Below the pieces are notes generated by a model. That model was given only the letters and a program-made list of their open reading frames with translations. It had not been told where the DNA came from and searched no databases. From the NCBI GenBank assembly GCA_029379385.1, contig CM055608.1, positions 30,936,350 through 31,000,349 on the forward strand: a DNA stretch of 64,000 nt. Reading direction: 5' to 3'. The position numbers were made by a program, and so were the translations under genes. Positions 12,001 through 22,668 of this stretch are shown here, in pieces. Position 1 is the first letter of the stretch. Every line of letters starts with the position of its first letter. The stretch comes from Quillaja saponaria (lineage: Eukaryota; Streptophyta; Magnoliopsida; Fabales; Quillajaceae).

Positions 12001-14038
12001 AAAACAGAATTTAAGAACAAGATTGCAATATTTCCTTTACTTACTTAATCAAGATTCTTCTCTCAAAATAGTTAAAACAAAAATTTAAAATCTTAATCAT
12101 TTTTTCTATACAAATAACAATTTTGATTCAGAGTTCATTTGTTGAATCCCATATGACGGAATTAAGGCCCATTATTGTTTTTGTTGTGCCTTTTTCTTCA
12201 TAAATAAATACACAAAACTCATGCCCATCTAGCATCTCTATTAGAACATACCATAAAATTCGATCTTCACCCTCAGAAAATTCATGTTTCTCAGGTTCTG
12301 CTATCTCTTCCTCGCTATCACTACAGATCAGTGCTTCACTGCCATGCTGATCATAGTATATACGTCTTCTCCCAACCACTGATTGGTCTTCAGCCATTCT
12401 CTGATTTCTGTTCTGTGCACAACAGATTTAAAATAGGAGAAGAAAAATAATACAAACTCCACATAAAAGATACATTTTAACACAAACATGAAGAGAAGCC
12501 ACAAAACAGACGCTTTGTATGAATAAAAGATCCACTTTAACACAAACAAGAAGAGAAGCCACAAAACAGACGCTTCCAATGAATAAAGGATCCATTTTAA
12601 CACAAACAAGAAGATAAGCCCAAGACAGATGCTTGATACATAAGGATAATTTACACAACCCATTCAGTTGGACCTGAACTACCTGTCCAAAAATATCCAA
12701 GTTGTATATGGCGGTAACTTTTCAGTATATGGAAGCTTGGTAATTGTTGTGGATACTACATCTTGACTGTTCACATAGTCTCTGTCTCCTGAACCAGGAG
12801 GAACACCATTAAACTTACAGATAGGATGTTCGATCCTTGAAGAAAGCATTTGACCAGCCCCATTCCCCTCTGTAGATGAACTTTCCCTTCTTGATGTTGC
12901 GGGTATAATCTCAGAAACATGATACTTGAGCTTCTCCCCATTCTTCTTAAGCTTTTCCTACGCAGATTTTAGTATGAGTTAATTCCAAGAAAGTGCAAAA
13001 GGAGTCTGACTCTGCATTTAAGCGAAATTCAAAAAAATCGAACCCACAAATAACATAACTGAGTCCTGCCGGAGCTAAACATAGCCTAAGATGCATCTCA
13101 ACATTTGAAGCAAAAGGAGAAGAGGGTATCTTCCTGCACCTTCCAAGTTAATTTGACATGTACTTGATTGAGAGAATAAGTTTAGATTTGTTATATTTCA
13201 TTTCCACTATAAAACTAATCTCCAAGAGGAAATCATAAAAAAGATCAATAATTCTTCAAAACCATGTTGCCAAGTATTATGAGTTTTTATTAGAATCTGA
13301 ATGCATCCTAAAAGACAAGCACAATTAACAGCATGTAAGAGTCTTCAGTCTTAAAGAAATGGTAAGCAATTTCACATCTTACTTTTATTGACAAAGTTCT
13401 CTCTGCTTGAATTTGCTTTTTCAGCTGATTTATCTTCAACGACAAGGTTTCAAAAGCATCGTTTGGCGGATCTTCTTGTTGTTTCTGTCAATATAGGCAA
13501 TACAAAAAATTAGAGATTGCCTGCGAACAGGGAACAAAATTATAACACCAATTATAAAATATCTAGTTATCATTTTTGTTTTCAATTTTTGGTAATTTTC
13601 ATCTGTTTGGCTGCAAACAAGCTGTAGGCAATGAGTACCCAAAAGAAAAATAAAAGTTGTAGGTAATGAATTCAAATCCCAATTCTTTTGTGCATACCAG
13701 AAAAGTAACTGTTATTTTCCCCATGGATTGTCAGCAATCAAACACAGTGTAAACTATTAAGACCTCGAACATAATAAAGAAGCCCTACTCCTAAACAGAA
13801 GTGTAACAACTATTTCCATATAGAATTCATGAATGTTTGGACATTTGATATGAAACCAAATATAGAAATTCGATTAATTATCTAGTATAATCACCGTCAT
13901 ACCAATTTCGAAAATTTAGATGAAGAAACAAAACTACTACAAATAACAATTAACAAATGAAGTTGACAAGTAGGGGGACTTTTTGGGAGAGAAACTAACT
14001 CCGAGTTTGATCGCAGAGTCGGTTGCTTGGGACACCAT
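5006..14038 (-). CDS. SWN: Polycomb histone H3K27 methyltransferase, EZA1/SWINGER type
   Basis: E(z)-type catalytic subunit of plant PRC2, which trimethylates histone H3 Lys27 in the nucleus. Seventeen exons join in frame: 14038-14000, 13484-13383, 12957-12683, 12407-12252, 11639-11555, 11407-11252, 11134-11087, 11002-10931, 10346-9685, 8742-8589, 8459-8242, 7905-7774, 6325-6238, 6131-6084, 6007-5879, 5351-5274 and 5200-5006. They encode 878 residues, near the family's usual 850-900. N-terminal E(z) regions are followed by a large acidic exon (about 312-532) with a KKHKK stretch. Next come a SANT-like segment (about 510-580), the CXC cysteine array (about 640-705) and a SET domain (about 735-855) with [18 protein letters not shown] and ELFYDY motifs. 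The tail ending in KKHQSHS and the [12 protein letters not shown] motif point to SWN rather than CLF. Intron 15 has a GC donor. A 5'-leader intron (14222-14124) is also likely. Confidence 0.95.
6393..6444. repeat. Poly(A)-(GAA)n microsatellite in EZA1 intron
   Basis: A run of about 30 A residues passes directly into about seven GAA units. It lies inside the intron between EZA1 exons 12 and 13. Length is likely to be unstable and also prone to assembly error. Confidence 0.9.
8999..9026. repeat. (CT)n microsatellite
   Basis: About 14 CT units lie inside the intron between EZA1 exons 9 and 10. On the gene's strand this reads (AG)n. It is simple sequence only. Confidence 0.9.
9355..9470 (+). mobile_element. 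Possible SINE copy in EZA1 intron
   Basis: A short segment has an RNA-polymerase-III B-box-like motif (GGGTCGACTCTCC, near 9391-9403) and a weak A-box-like motif (TAGCATTCCCCG) about 30 bases upstream. It is followed by a CT/C-rich stretch and an A-rich tail at about 9461-9478. This layout fits a tRNA-derived SINE. I cannot define target-site duplications, and the A-box match is poor. Confidence 0.35.
12465..12640. repeat. Triplicated 60-bp unit in EZA1 intron
   Basis: Three successive copies with a period of exactly 60 bases (anchors CACAAACA at 12481, 12541 and 12601) lie in the intron between EZA1 exons 3 and 4. Copies 1 and 2 are nearly identical; copy 3 has diverged and is shorter at its 3' end. 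The open frames crossing the array are repeat artefacts. Confidence 0.9.
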
Positions 14039-14223
14039 GGGTGCCCTTCTCTGCTATGCCACTTGATCGAGGAGGAGTGAGAAATGCTTTCTGATATTTG
14101 TAAGAAAGTATCTCTGAGAAAACCTGAAAGAAATTGACACGTATACAAGTCATTGACATGGACACGGCCCCCACTCTTTGTGTACCCGAAAACAAAATAG
14201 GATGGAGACATACATAACCTACC

Positions 14224-15260
14224 TGCGAAAAGTCGGTAAAATTTTGGAACCCATCTGGCTACAAGCAACGACCATAATGTTTGGGCCAGAAGCCCTATTA
14301 TGGGTTCCCAAAGTGGACCTATAGCTATACCCATTAGGCTCCATTGCCATTTTCAAGTACTGTGCTGACGCCCTAACCACGGCGACGACGTTGGCCGGCC
14401 GGTGAGGTTTTTACGGAGTCCGTCGAACGGACTAAACATTGTCATCTCCTTCTTCATGTCAAGCCGTGAGCCCCTCTCTCCTATCTTCCACCCCAACAAA
14501 TTAGTGAATCGCCAAATTATGATTTAGGGTTTTTCTTTTTCACTCTGTTAGTTCAATAAATTCGAATCAAGGATGTAACTTTTCTTGGATTCTCTATGAG
14601 ATTTAATTGTTCTGAGGCTTGGGTGCTCTGTTATTGCTATGGGCATGTTTGGCATTTGGCTGTGTTGGCGGATCTCTTCGGTGCTGTCCTTATAAGCGAT
14701 GAAGATGAGAAATTTGGCAATGCCGTCATTCCATTTTACATTATAATATTAATATAAGACGCCCACAGCTAGGGGAAGAGTTACAGCTGCTTAGCACGCA
14801 TTGCGACTTCGGTAAGTAACTGGCTGCTTATGTACCTCTGTTTGCGTCTACTACCTTTGAAATTGGAAATGCAAAATTTTAGTCTGATTAGCTTCACTTA
14901 TCATTTATCATTGCCATGGATGGTTTTAGATTATCAATTCGAATTGTACATAGTGAAATGCAAATGATGGGTTTGAATTTCAATCCCATATAGGAGACTG
15001 TACGTGGCTGGTTCTATTTTGGGCAGGGCTGCAGGCAACTGCAAATAGTAAGCATAGATAGATCCCCGTTAAGGCCAGAATAGAACTATTCAACTGAAAA
15101 TAGAGAAGTTGGGACATCTGATTGGTGCTCTTCAAACCAAATGACTGGAATAGCATGATATAGAGTCAAATATGTTACATTAACTAAACAAGCCAAGTAG
15201 AAAATGCAATCTCAAAGGAACTTAATTTTACAAACTAATCTCTTCCACACTCTTCAAGTC
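14224..15260. other. EZA1 5' leader/promoter and GRAS 3' flank
   Basis: No coding region is visible. Bases up to about 14400 probably include the first untranslated EZA1 exon (donor at 14222). The EZA1 promoter should lie above that, where a GC-rich island (about 14360-14430, with a GGCCGGCC palindrome) stands out from the AT-rich surroundings. The right part, up to 15260, is downstream of the GRAS gene on the same strand and should hold its 3' untranslated region. Confidence 0.5.
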
Positions 15261-16997
15261 TCAATGGAATTTCCAAGCAGAAACAGAATGAAGCGGGGTT
15301 CCTTTCCACCCAACTTGTAGTGATTTCCCGTTCTTATCAAGAGTGCAAAGATTTCCATAAGGAAACCTTTTAATGACCAAATTAGCTTGGTAAAGGGATG
15401 ACTCACTAAATGGAGTTTCCACCATTCTAAACCTTGCAAAGAATGCCCTCCAAACATCTAGTTTCACATTTCGAACTGTCCTTGCACTGCCCTCCATTGC
15501 AACAATGTTTCTTATCCCCTCAGATAATATTGCTTCAACATTCGATTTGCACTTGTTGTTTTGTTTAAAGCAAGTTTCCAAGCTATCAAAAAATGCACTG
15601 TAGTAGAATAGTGTTTCGGTGAAACGATTGACAAACAAGGGTGAATTATGATTTCCTTCCACTTCAAGGACTATCATTATTGATGGTTTCAGATTTTTAA
15701 GTATTCTCATCAAGTTTTCCAAGGAATGAGGACTTGAGATTAGGGTCCTCAGTATATATGGAGAGTAGACAGCAAGAGCTTCACCCTGCTCAATTTCAAA
15801 TTGATCTTCCTTGAGTTCTATGATATCTGCAACAAAAATTACCTTGTATGAAAAGGGTAAGTTCAAGGATTCTGCTACACTTGCTAATCGTTTCCCTGTC
15901 TCCTCAATCTTCTTATCGCCTATTAATCCAATAGCAGTTATCTTAAAAAGCTCCACCGGCTTTTCCTTCCACTCTGCAACTGCCTGCATTAAGACTGAAA
16001 ACTGGACTCCACTCCTGATTGAAATATCTATCACATGGATTTTGGTCGCATATGCAACATTCTCGACTATGGCTTGCATTCCTGGGAACTGCAGTATTTG
16101 ATTGAAAGGAAGTAGTTGATGGCATGCAAGAGCTGTGCCAGAATTCAATCCTTGAATCAATTCGTTTTCTTCATTCCTCTCAGGTCCCATACTAGTAAAA
16201 CATGCCATATGTCCTACCTCTTTTTCAATCCTCTCTCGAAGAGCTTCAGCGAAATGAAAGACAACTTTGTGAACTGCATTTGCATGGGCAGATGAAATCC
16301 ATTTACACCGTACAAGTAATTTTCTTGCACGTTCAAATTGTTGGTAGCCTACCCTCTCAGCAGCAGCTAGAAGAAAATGTGCAAGTTCCACGTCTCTGGT
16401 TTCTTCTTCAGAAAGATCAGAGAGAGTACATCCATACGGGTGCATTGTCATGGGAGAATCACCATCCCCTTGGGAAGAGAATTGTACATACCTTGATCCA
16501 GCCACCCTCATTATTTCTTCAGTTGACAACTTGCCACGACCCACAGACTTATTGTCATCACCAAAGTTGCTTATTTTTCTCCCCTTTAGCTTCTTGAACC
16601 CGGTCCCATAATTGTTTAGGAGCTCCAAAGATGTTAAAGAAGATGATTGTAGCACCTGCTTGCTGCAGACATTGTTGAGCCTTATAGTTTCCCCAACTGG
16701 TTGTGTTGATGGTAAAACATGAGTGAAGTCAAGCTCTTCCTGGATCAAATTATCAAATTTGGGTTCATGCTGTTGCAGAAACTGCTGCAGTAGTTGGTGA
16801 TCCTGTTGTTGATCTTTGAACGGATCCGTTTCCTTGTCATTCTCAGTAGAGAGAGGATCAACCCCACCCAGAAACTCCATTCCAGATAGATGCTGTTTTC
16901 TGGATTCAAATGCGGGCTCTTCTTCAATTAGAGGACTATAACCACCTTGGAATCCATTGAAATCAAACAGTGTGGTAGAGAACAGGGCGTTTTCCAT
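15261..16997 (-). CDS. GRAS-domain transcriptional regulator (DELLA-like, lacking the DELLA motif)
   Basis: GRAS proteins are plant nuclear regulators acting in hormone, root and symbiosis signalling. A single exon encodes 578 residues from the ATG at 16997. An in-frame ATG at 17033 would add 12 residues, but MENALFSTTLF looks like the natural start. The N-terminal third is acidic and Gln-rich, with no DELLA or TVHYNP motif. The GRAS domain occupies the C-terminal two thirds: a first leucine-rich region with LAHFLLAAAERVG, a VHIID-type block that reads IHVIDISIRSGVQF, a PFYRE-like block reading LFYYSAFFDSL, and a C-terminal SAW block ending VSAWKFH. Several signature positions differ from the family consensus, so I do not assign a named subfamily. 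An intronless structure is typical for GRAS genes. Confidence 0.9.
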   Translation of the reverse strand: MENALFSTTLFDFNGFQGGYSPLIEEEPAFESRKQHLSGMEFLGGVDPLSTENDKETDPFKDQQQDHQLLQQFLQQHEPKFDNLIQEELDFTHVLPSTQPVGETIRLNNVCSKQVLQSSSLTSLELLNNYGTGFKKLKGRKISNFGDDNKSVGRGKLSTEEIMRVAGSRYVQFSSQGDGDSPMTMHPYGCTLSDLSEEETRDVELAHFLLAAAERVGYQQFERARKLLVRCKWISSAHANAVHKVVFHFAEALRERIEKEVGHMACFTSMGPERNEENELIQGLNSGTALACHQLLPFNQILQFPGMQAIVENVAYATKIHVIDISIRSGVQFSVLMQAVAEWKEKPVELFKITAIGLIGDKKIEETGKRLASVAESLNLPFSYKVIFVADIIELKEDQFEIEQGEALAVYSPYILRTLISSPHSLENLMRILKNLKPSIMIVLEVEGNHNSPLFVNRFTETLFYYSAFFDSLETCFKQNNKCKSNVEAILSEGIRNIVAMEGSARTVRNVKLDVWRAFFARFRMVETPFSESSLYQANLVIKRFPYGNLCTLDKNGKSLQVGWKGTPLHSVSAWKFH

Positions 16998-17274
16998 TCT
17001 GATTAGATCAGAAAGCCAGAAAGTAAGCAGCAATTTTCACTCTAGACAATATGCTTCTTTTAGACAGCTATAACCTAAATTATCTGCATCATCATCAATG
17101 ATGGTTAGTTTATTAGTATTTAAATAAGTAAAAAAACTGATTGAAGAAACACCAAGGGAACACTGAAAGCAACTATGACAGTGATATTTTCGATATTAAC
17201 ATCACAGCCAGGCGCTAGCAGCTGTAAAACGCCAAGAATTTGATTAACAAAGACTTTTGGTTATTAGGCTCTGC

Positions 17275-17392
17275 TATTTGATGATTATAGAATTGTGTTT
17301 TATGGCATTTTCATTGTAAAAATAAATTTAAGGTATTTGATGATTATAGAATTGTGTTTTATGGCATTTTCATTGTTAAAATAAATTTAAGG
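17275..17392. repeat. 59-bp tandem duplication
   Basis: Two adjacent 59-base copies (17275-17333 and 17334-17392) differ by one base. They lie about 280 bases upstream of the GRAS start codon, so they may sit in its promoter or 5' leader. The near identity suggests a recent duplication. Confidence 0.9.
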
Positions 17393-18949
17393 GTCATGAC
17401 TACGAATGTCACAGTAGTTAGACTACTTCATTTTTTAAGGATTTTTCCTAAGAAGTTCAGCCAAGACAGGGAGACGGTCCAAGAAAATCTAGGCAGAATG
17501 TTAAAACAGGAGGGTGCAGCTACTTAGCTTTACAATGTTACCAATACCTTTTATATTCAATTCTTTTAGCAACCTTAGACATGACTCTGGACTAGAGTGA
17601 ATTAAGATCTGACTCTAGAGCGAATCTGATTAGAAATTTAAAAATCTAATTTAATCCGATATAAATAATAAAAATTTAATTAGACTTATGCTTTTCCACA
17701 TATAAATTTGAATCTTGTCTAAATTTTGTAGATTATTATAATTCAACATAATCTCTGTTAATCGTTTGAATATTTTTTAAAAATTAATCTGATTGAAATG
17801 AATATTCAACCCATTGATCAAATTACCATCATCTCTAAATATAGAACGGAAGCCAACTCTGCATTTAACAATTTAGTTTGAAAAGAATAATAACACTGAT
17901 TTAAAAATATTTATTTAAATTGGAGTATATAGTATATACTGCACTAAACAGGTCAATCTGACTTGATCCGACCCAGCTAAGACGGGTTGGGTTGCTTTGT
18001 TTGCATATCGAAGGTGAAAAAACATCAAACTAATTCTGACCATAACAAGAGCGGGTATTCGACCCATCAATCCATAACTGTCAAAATCGGATCTTGGTGT
18101 AGAGGTTGTGTAAGAAATACGGCGCCAGTTGTCCATACTCCATAGTCCATACCGTAGAGGAAGAAAAGACGACCAAGCCTGAAGAAGAGAGGCCAGGGGC
18201 GGAGGAAATGGAAGATGATTCCTTGCAACAAATCACCGCCTTCCTTCTTGTGGTTAACCCCCTGTTGCATTTTGATGATACCGGCAGGGGAATTTGTTGG
18301 GTTGGATTGGTATGTTGGATGCTTAATTCTCCCCCTTTAAATTATTAATGTTTAATATAGTAGATTTAAATTTTCTGACAAACTTTATAATAAATTTATT
18401 GAATATTAATTTTTTGACTTTTACTTATTAAAATTAAATATGATAATGTTATGATTTTTAAAAAATAATTATTCATGTTAAAAAATAGTTGTGAAAAGGT
18501 GACATTAATCTTATCTAATAAAATTTTTATAAAAGTTGACGTGGGTAGTAAAAGTAATGAACAATATATTTGGTAAAATAAATTATAAATTATTGTAAAT
18601 GTATAAAACAATAATAATTAAGGATATATTCAACGAGAAAATTTAATAATTTATAAATTAATTAAAGATACATCTAATAATTTTTTTTAATTGATAAAGT
18701 AATTTTTGTACTTTTAATTTTTTAAAATCACAACTAACTTTAAAAACAAAGGAAGAAACAACACTTAAAAAAATTAATCAAATAATTTTTAAATATTATA
18801 ATTTTTTAAAAAGCAAAATACTATCTTAAAAGATATTATCAAGTGTAATTTAAGAGTAATTTTTATATTATTGTACCAAAAAATGTTGCTGTGAAAATGA
18901 TATATGCAATTGAAAATCAAGTATTCGTCTATGAACAATTTTTTGTTTT
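17393..18949. other. AT-rich intergenic DNA
   Basis: No recognisable gene. A less AT-rich island at about 17940-18340 carries short overlapping open frames on both strands, for example 18106-18348 on the plus strand. They match no family I know and have no clear splice context. The rest is AT-rich with many short homopolymers. Confidence 0.5.
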
Positions 18950-19610
18950 GCCAATTTTTGTCGTTTTGAACACTTTTGGCCAATTAAGCATGGCTCTTCG
19001 ATCAATTAATTTGGTCGTTTGGCCAATCAATATTTTGGCCAGTTAGGCCTTTTGACTAATTAGTCTTGACTTTTTAACTGTTTCACATATATATTATAAC
19101 ATAATTTATGGATCAAAATTTGACTAGATTGTCTCAGGGATTGGCTTAATAGTATAGAATGTGTATTTTTTTTTCCAATTGATTTTCTGATTTCGAACAT
19201 TTTAGGATGGCAATAAATCAAAATTCTCATACCTTAACTGCCAAATTATGTAAAAGAGAAAAAGACGTCCATAATGGCCACGTAGGCCGAATAACACAAT
19301 TCAGCCTAAATTTAAGTGCTGTAATTGTGAAGGCCGTGGGCCATAATGCCCATATAGTCCACATTAACAATTTAGGCCTGCGGCCATTTAGGGCCTTGAA
19401 CATTTTGGTCTAACTTAGGCTTTTGGTCAACTCGGCCAACTTTGGTTTTCAGCCAAATTCGGTTTCTGGCCAATTTTGGCCGGCCGTTTCTTATGGTCAA
19501 TTTTGATCTTTTGGGCCACTAATATTTGATCATTAATCTGACTAATAATTTTGACTGATTAGTCACAATTTGGCCATTTGCAATTAAGTTATATTGGTTT
19601 TTAAACTAAA
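18950..19610. repeat. Degenerate TTGGCCAATT-rich minisatellite-like region
   Basis: Variants of a short motif around TTTTGGCCAATT, GGTCAATTTT and GGCCATTTAG recur many times at irregular spacings of roughly 15-30 bases, with a GGCCGGCC palindrome near 19480. The motif is strongly over-represented against an AT-rich background. No open frame across it looks coding. It could be an old minisatellite or part of an unrecognised element. Confidence 0.55.
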
Positions 19611-20619
19611 TTTGGCAGATTATGACCTCACTAGCCTATCATGATTTTATTGTCATTGTTTAATCAGGTCATGAAATTTGCAAACAAATATTATTTTTAG
19701 ATCGAGTTTCAGTTATAATTTTTTTAATTAAAACACCAAATTTATGAGACAAATAAAACTCAGTGCAAACTTCTATGTAAATTCTCATCGTCATTTATTA
19801 CATAGACGTTCAGGGGTATTGTTGATTGTTCATTTGTGCAATTTGGAATACCAAATATGCATTGCATAAAAATATGATGAAGTTATTAGGGAGTTAGATA
19901 TAGTTACGAGAAATTATTGAAAAATTGCATCTCTTATAATTGTATTTAAATGCTAAGAGGGCTCATTTGTAAGATTATTGACCAAATCAACATTTATTCA
20001 ATTTGTCTTTTTTGGCATGTTGACCTTTATTTTCATGCACTTGTTTTTTCTTTCCATAATCCCATTTTATTGATATCTTTAATTATGTTTTTCCACCATA
20101 AAATACATGATTGGTAGTATTTTTTATTAAAATTTTGAATTAATTGTCATACAAGACTATTCATAATCATTTGATTATCTTAAAATAGTTTCCTTATACA
20201 CAGCACATTTTTGCCATAAAACAAAATAATGGTTTTCTCCTTGTCGTACCTAATGGTGATATTTGAGGGTAAATCGTGGAAATTGTATATGCTTGCTGGA
20301 GTTGACATGTTGCTCTATTCTCCAGTATGATGCACCTGAGGCATCAATGTTTGTCTCACTGGTATATGTTTATTAATCTATGCATCTCCATTGTACAAGA
20401 AGAAAAAGATGTATATGTATTTAATAATTATGATGCTTAGTTAAATGAAAGAATTGTGTCATCACCATTTTGGTAATGATACAGTTGTTATGTGTACAAT
20501 ATTGTATTGTTTACAACAAATTATAATAGATATACAATGTTGGTCCTTAATTCTGACCAGAGAATGATAAACAATCAAAAGCTTATGTGAGAAAAAAGAG
20601 TAATAGAAATGTTCATATC
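19611..20619. other. Intergenic DNA downstream of the membrane-protein gene
   Basis: AT-rich sequence without a credible open frame or RNA gene. The last part should hold the 3' untranslated region of the minus-strand membrane protein ending at 20620. Confidence 0.5.
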
Positions 20620-21501
20620 TCACACCTTGTCATCATTTGCCCAAGTCTTGCTGGAGTTTTCTATTTCCCTTCTACAGAATGAAATCATGCCAATCCACAT
20701 AAGACCCTTTACAATCCTGACCATCCCAATTGTAACAATCAGATAATACAACCCCCAACAAACAAAGTCAGCTACTGCTACACCCATCAATTGCTCTTTC
20801 TTTACCTCAGCCATAACCACCAGAATCTGGATCTCATTCCTCAACTTCCACCACCACAAGGCACCCAAACTTGCAGCCATGACTACCTTCTCAGCCCACC
20901 TTTCCTCCCTAGCATACCCAAAAACAGTGTCTTCCACCACAGGTTTCACCACTGTCCTAAACCAATGAAGAGTTGCCTCATGCAACCCCAAAAGAAAAAT
21001 CACTCTGCTTAGTAAACTTAACTCAACACCAAAGCTAGAATCAGAGACATCAATTCCAGCTGCAATGCTCCCTTCAATCCCCAAACCAACACAAACCTGT
21101 AAAGTACAAAGGACTATCCATGCTGTGTAAAGACGAGGTTGAACAACAGGGCTCGGTGACTCGTTCAAAAGGGTAATTTTACCTGTCAAACTCTGGATAA
21201 GAGTACCTATGCTGACAATAAAAACAAGAACATAGAGAATACATGGGTTGGTATGTAGGAACAGAGAGAACAAAAAGGAAAAAGACTCTGGCGCAGAATA
21301 GGAGGTGAAGGTTAGAAGGTAGTACTGAGCACCAGAAAGCCTGGCTATAAGGAGAAATGAGAGGGGAAGTAAGAGGCTGAGGAGGGAGAGGGTGAAGATG
21401 TAGAAGGACTCCCTAGCTTTCTGTTGGCAATTGTGCCAACCCATTTTGTCTTGAAGCAACTCAATGAATTCCCTTTGTTTACAAGTTAAGGAAACGTACA
21501 A
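20620..21501 (-). CDS. Plant integral membrane protein of unknown function
   Basis: I do not recognise a named family. The single-exon frame encodes 293 residues from 21501, or 274 if translation starts at the second Met (21444, MGWHNC). Five hydrophobic segments are visible, at about residues 33-53, 87-105, 126-149, 161-176 and 244-263, so it should span a membrane several times. Between them lie soluble stretches such as TVFGYAREERWAEKVV and a Trp cluster (LWWWKLR). The long uninterrupted frame, regular hydrophobic periodicity and sharp fall-off outside support a real gene. A TAAATATATAAA stretch at about 21611-21622 could serve as a TATA element. No neighbour suggests a role. Confidence 0.75.
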   Translation of the reverse strand: MYVSLTCKQREFIELLQDKMGWHNCQQKARESFYIFTLSLLSLLLPLSFLLIARLSGAQYYLLTFTSYSAPESFSFLFSLFLHTNPCILYVLVFIVSIGTLIQSLTGKITLLNESPSPVVQPRLYTAWIVLCTLQVCVGLGIEGSIAAGIDVSDSSFGVELSLLSRVIFLLGLHEATLHWFRTVVKPVVEDTVFGYAREERWAEKVVMAASLGALWWWKLRNEIQILVVMAEVKKEQLMGVAVADFVCWGLYYLIVTIGMVRIVKGLMWIGMISFCRREIENSSKTWANDDKV

Positions 21502-22585
21502 TATTGAGGTCTCTAATATACGAGTAAAAAACTAGTTGCTGAAAAGGAATTTAGAGTGGTTGCCACGTCCATCGTTGAGTTTAATTAGTTGGAATAAAAC
21601 ACGGTGTTAATTTATATATTTATATTAATGAACAAGTTGTTCAATTTTATTTATTTATTAATTTTTTCAACTAGTTATGTGGAAACATAGCTTGTATCCA
21701 TGTCAGGTTAGCTACTCCAGCTTGGCAGGGTTCATCCACACCAGCATCTTATCCTAGTTCATTAATGATTACAATCCCCTCTAATTCTAGCTTCATTTTG
21801 TTTTGATTTTTGTGAACGATCCCCAAACACGCGATTTAAGTTAAATTTTTTTTTCCTTCATTAAAATGACGTGGCAATATTGTTAAGTGAATAATATTAA
21901 TCGTCCTTAAAAGTGTTATCATTTTATCAATTTCGTCTTGAAAATTTTTTCTTTCGACCAAGTTTTCATCCAAAATATTTTAGGATGAATTGAAATAAAT
22001 TCATGATAGAGATTCAATTTAAATTAGTTTTTAATATGTAGAATAAATTATTTAAGTGTTAGAATTTAAATAAATTAAATTAAATTATAATATTTGAAAT
22101 ATTATTATAATTAGTAGAATTTAATTTATTTTAATATTTTTACAATGATATGCTTGCATTAATAAAAGCTTTTTTCTTCTTCTTCTTCTTTCTTTTTTTT
22201 TTTTTTTTTTTTTCTACAAAAGCAATTTAAATCATTTTGAATGAGCCCAAATAAAAGTTAGGCCTAAAATCATTGGCAATTTTTCATCAATGGAGCATAG
22301 GACTAGTAGAAGAAATAAAACTCACTAATGCAAACCGTGGCAATAGAGAGAGAGAAAGATTGGTACCTGTAAGACATAATAAGGAAGGAAGAGAAATGAG
22401 GGGTAGGGGAGGGGAAAGAAAGAAGGAAAGATATGAGAACTGGGGTTGGTAGAAGAAGGAGGCGTTTTGGTTTTGAGATATGGATGTGAGTGATAAAATA
22501 AAGGATATATGTATTTTTTTTAATTGAATTGAATTGAATTTTTTTACAAATAACACCAATTTGATAAGAATTCAAAATGAATTAT
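21502..22585. other. AT-rich intergenic DNA
   Basis: No gene seen. It contains a CTT-rich and poly(T) tract at about 22170-22215. A purine-rich stretch at 22330-22450 produces overlapping low-complexity open frames on the minus strand, which I discount. Confidence 0.5.
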
Positions 22586-22668
22586 CGAGAGCTTAGCTCA
22601 AGCGGTAGGATATATGTCTTTCCACATCCAGTGTCGAGCTCAAGTACTTCTAATGTACCCAAAAAAAT
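22586..22668 (+). mobile_element. SINE-like copy with A-rich tail
   Basis: The segment has a tRNA A-box-like motif (TTAGCTCAAGCGG) followed about 30 bases later by a degenerate B-box (GTGTCGAGCTCAAG), and ends TAATGTACCC plus a short A tail. The copy at 61726-61808 has the same order of motifs, which supports one dispersed tRNA-derived family. Confidence 0.5.

Noticed and set aside
12328..12700. Overlapping minus-strand hydrophobic frames with repeats
   Set aside because: They read through the 60-bp intronic triplication of EZA1 and overlap exons 3-4 in other frames.
13897..14334. 145-codon minus-strand frame upstream of EZA1 start
   Set aside because: It overlaps EZA1 exon 1 in another frame and crosses a likely 5'-leader intron, so it is a shadow.
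16202..16597. 131-codon plus-strand frame
   Set aside because: Antisense shadow of the GRAS gene.
18106..18348. 80-codon open frame rich in Glu/Lys with a Cys/Trp end
   Set aside because: No domain, no splice partners and no homologue recognised; overlapping frames on the other strand are equally open.
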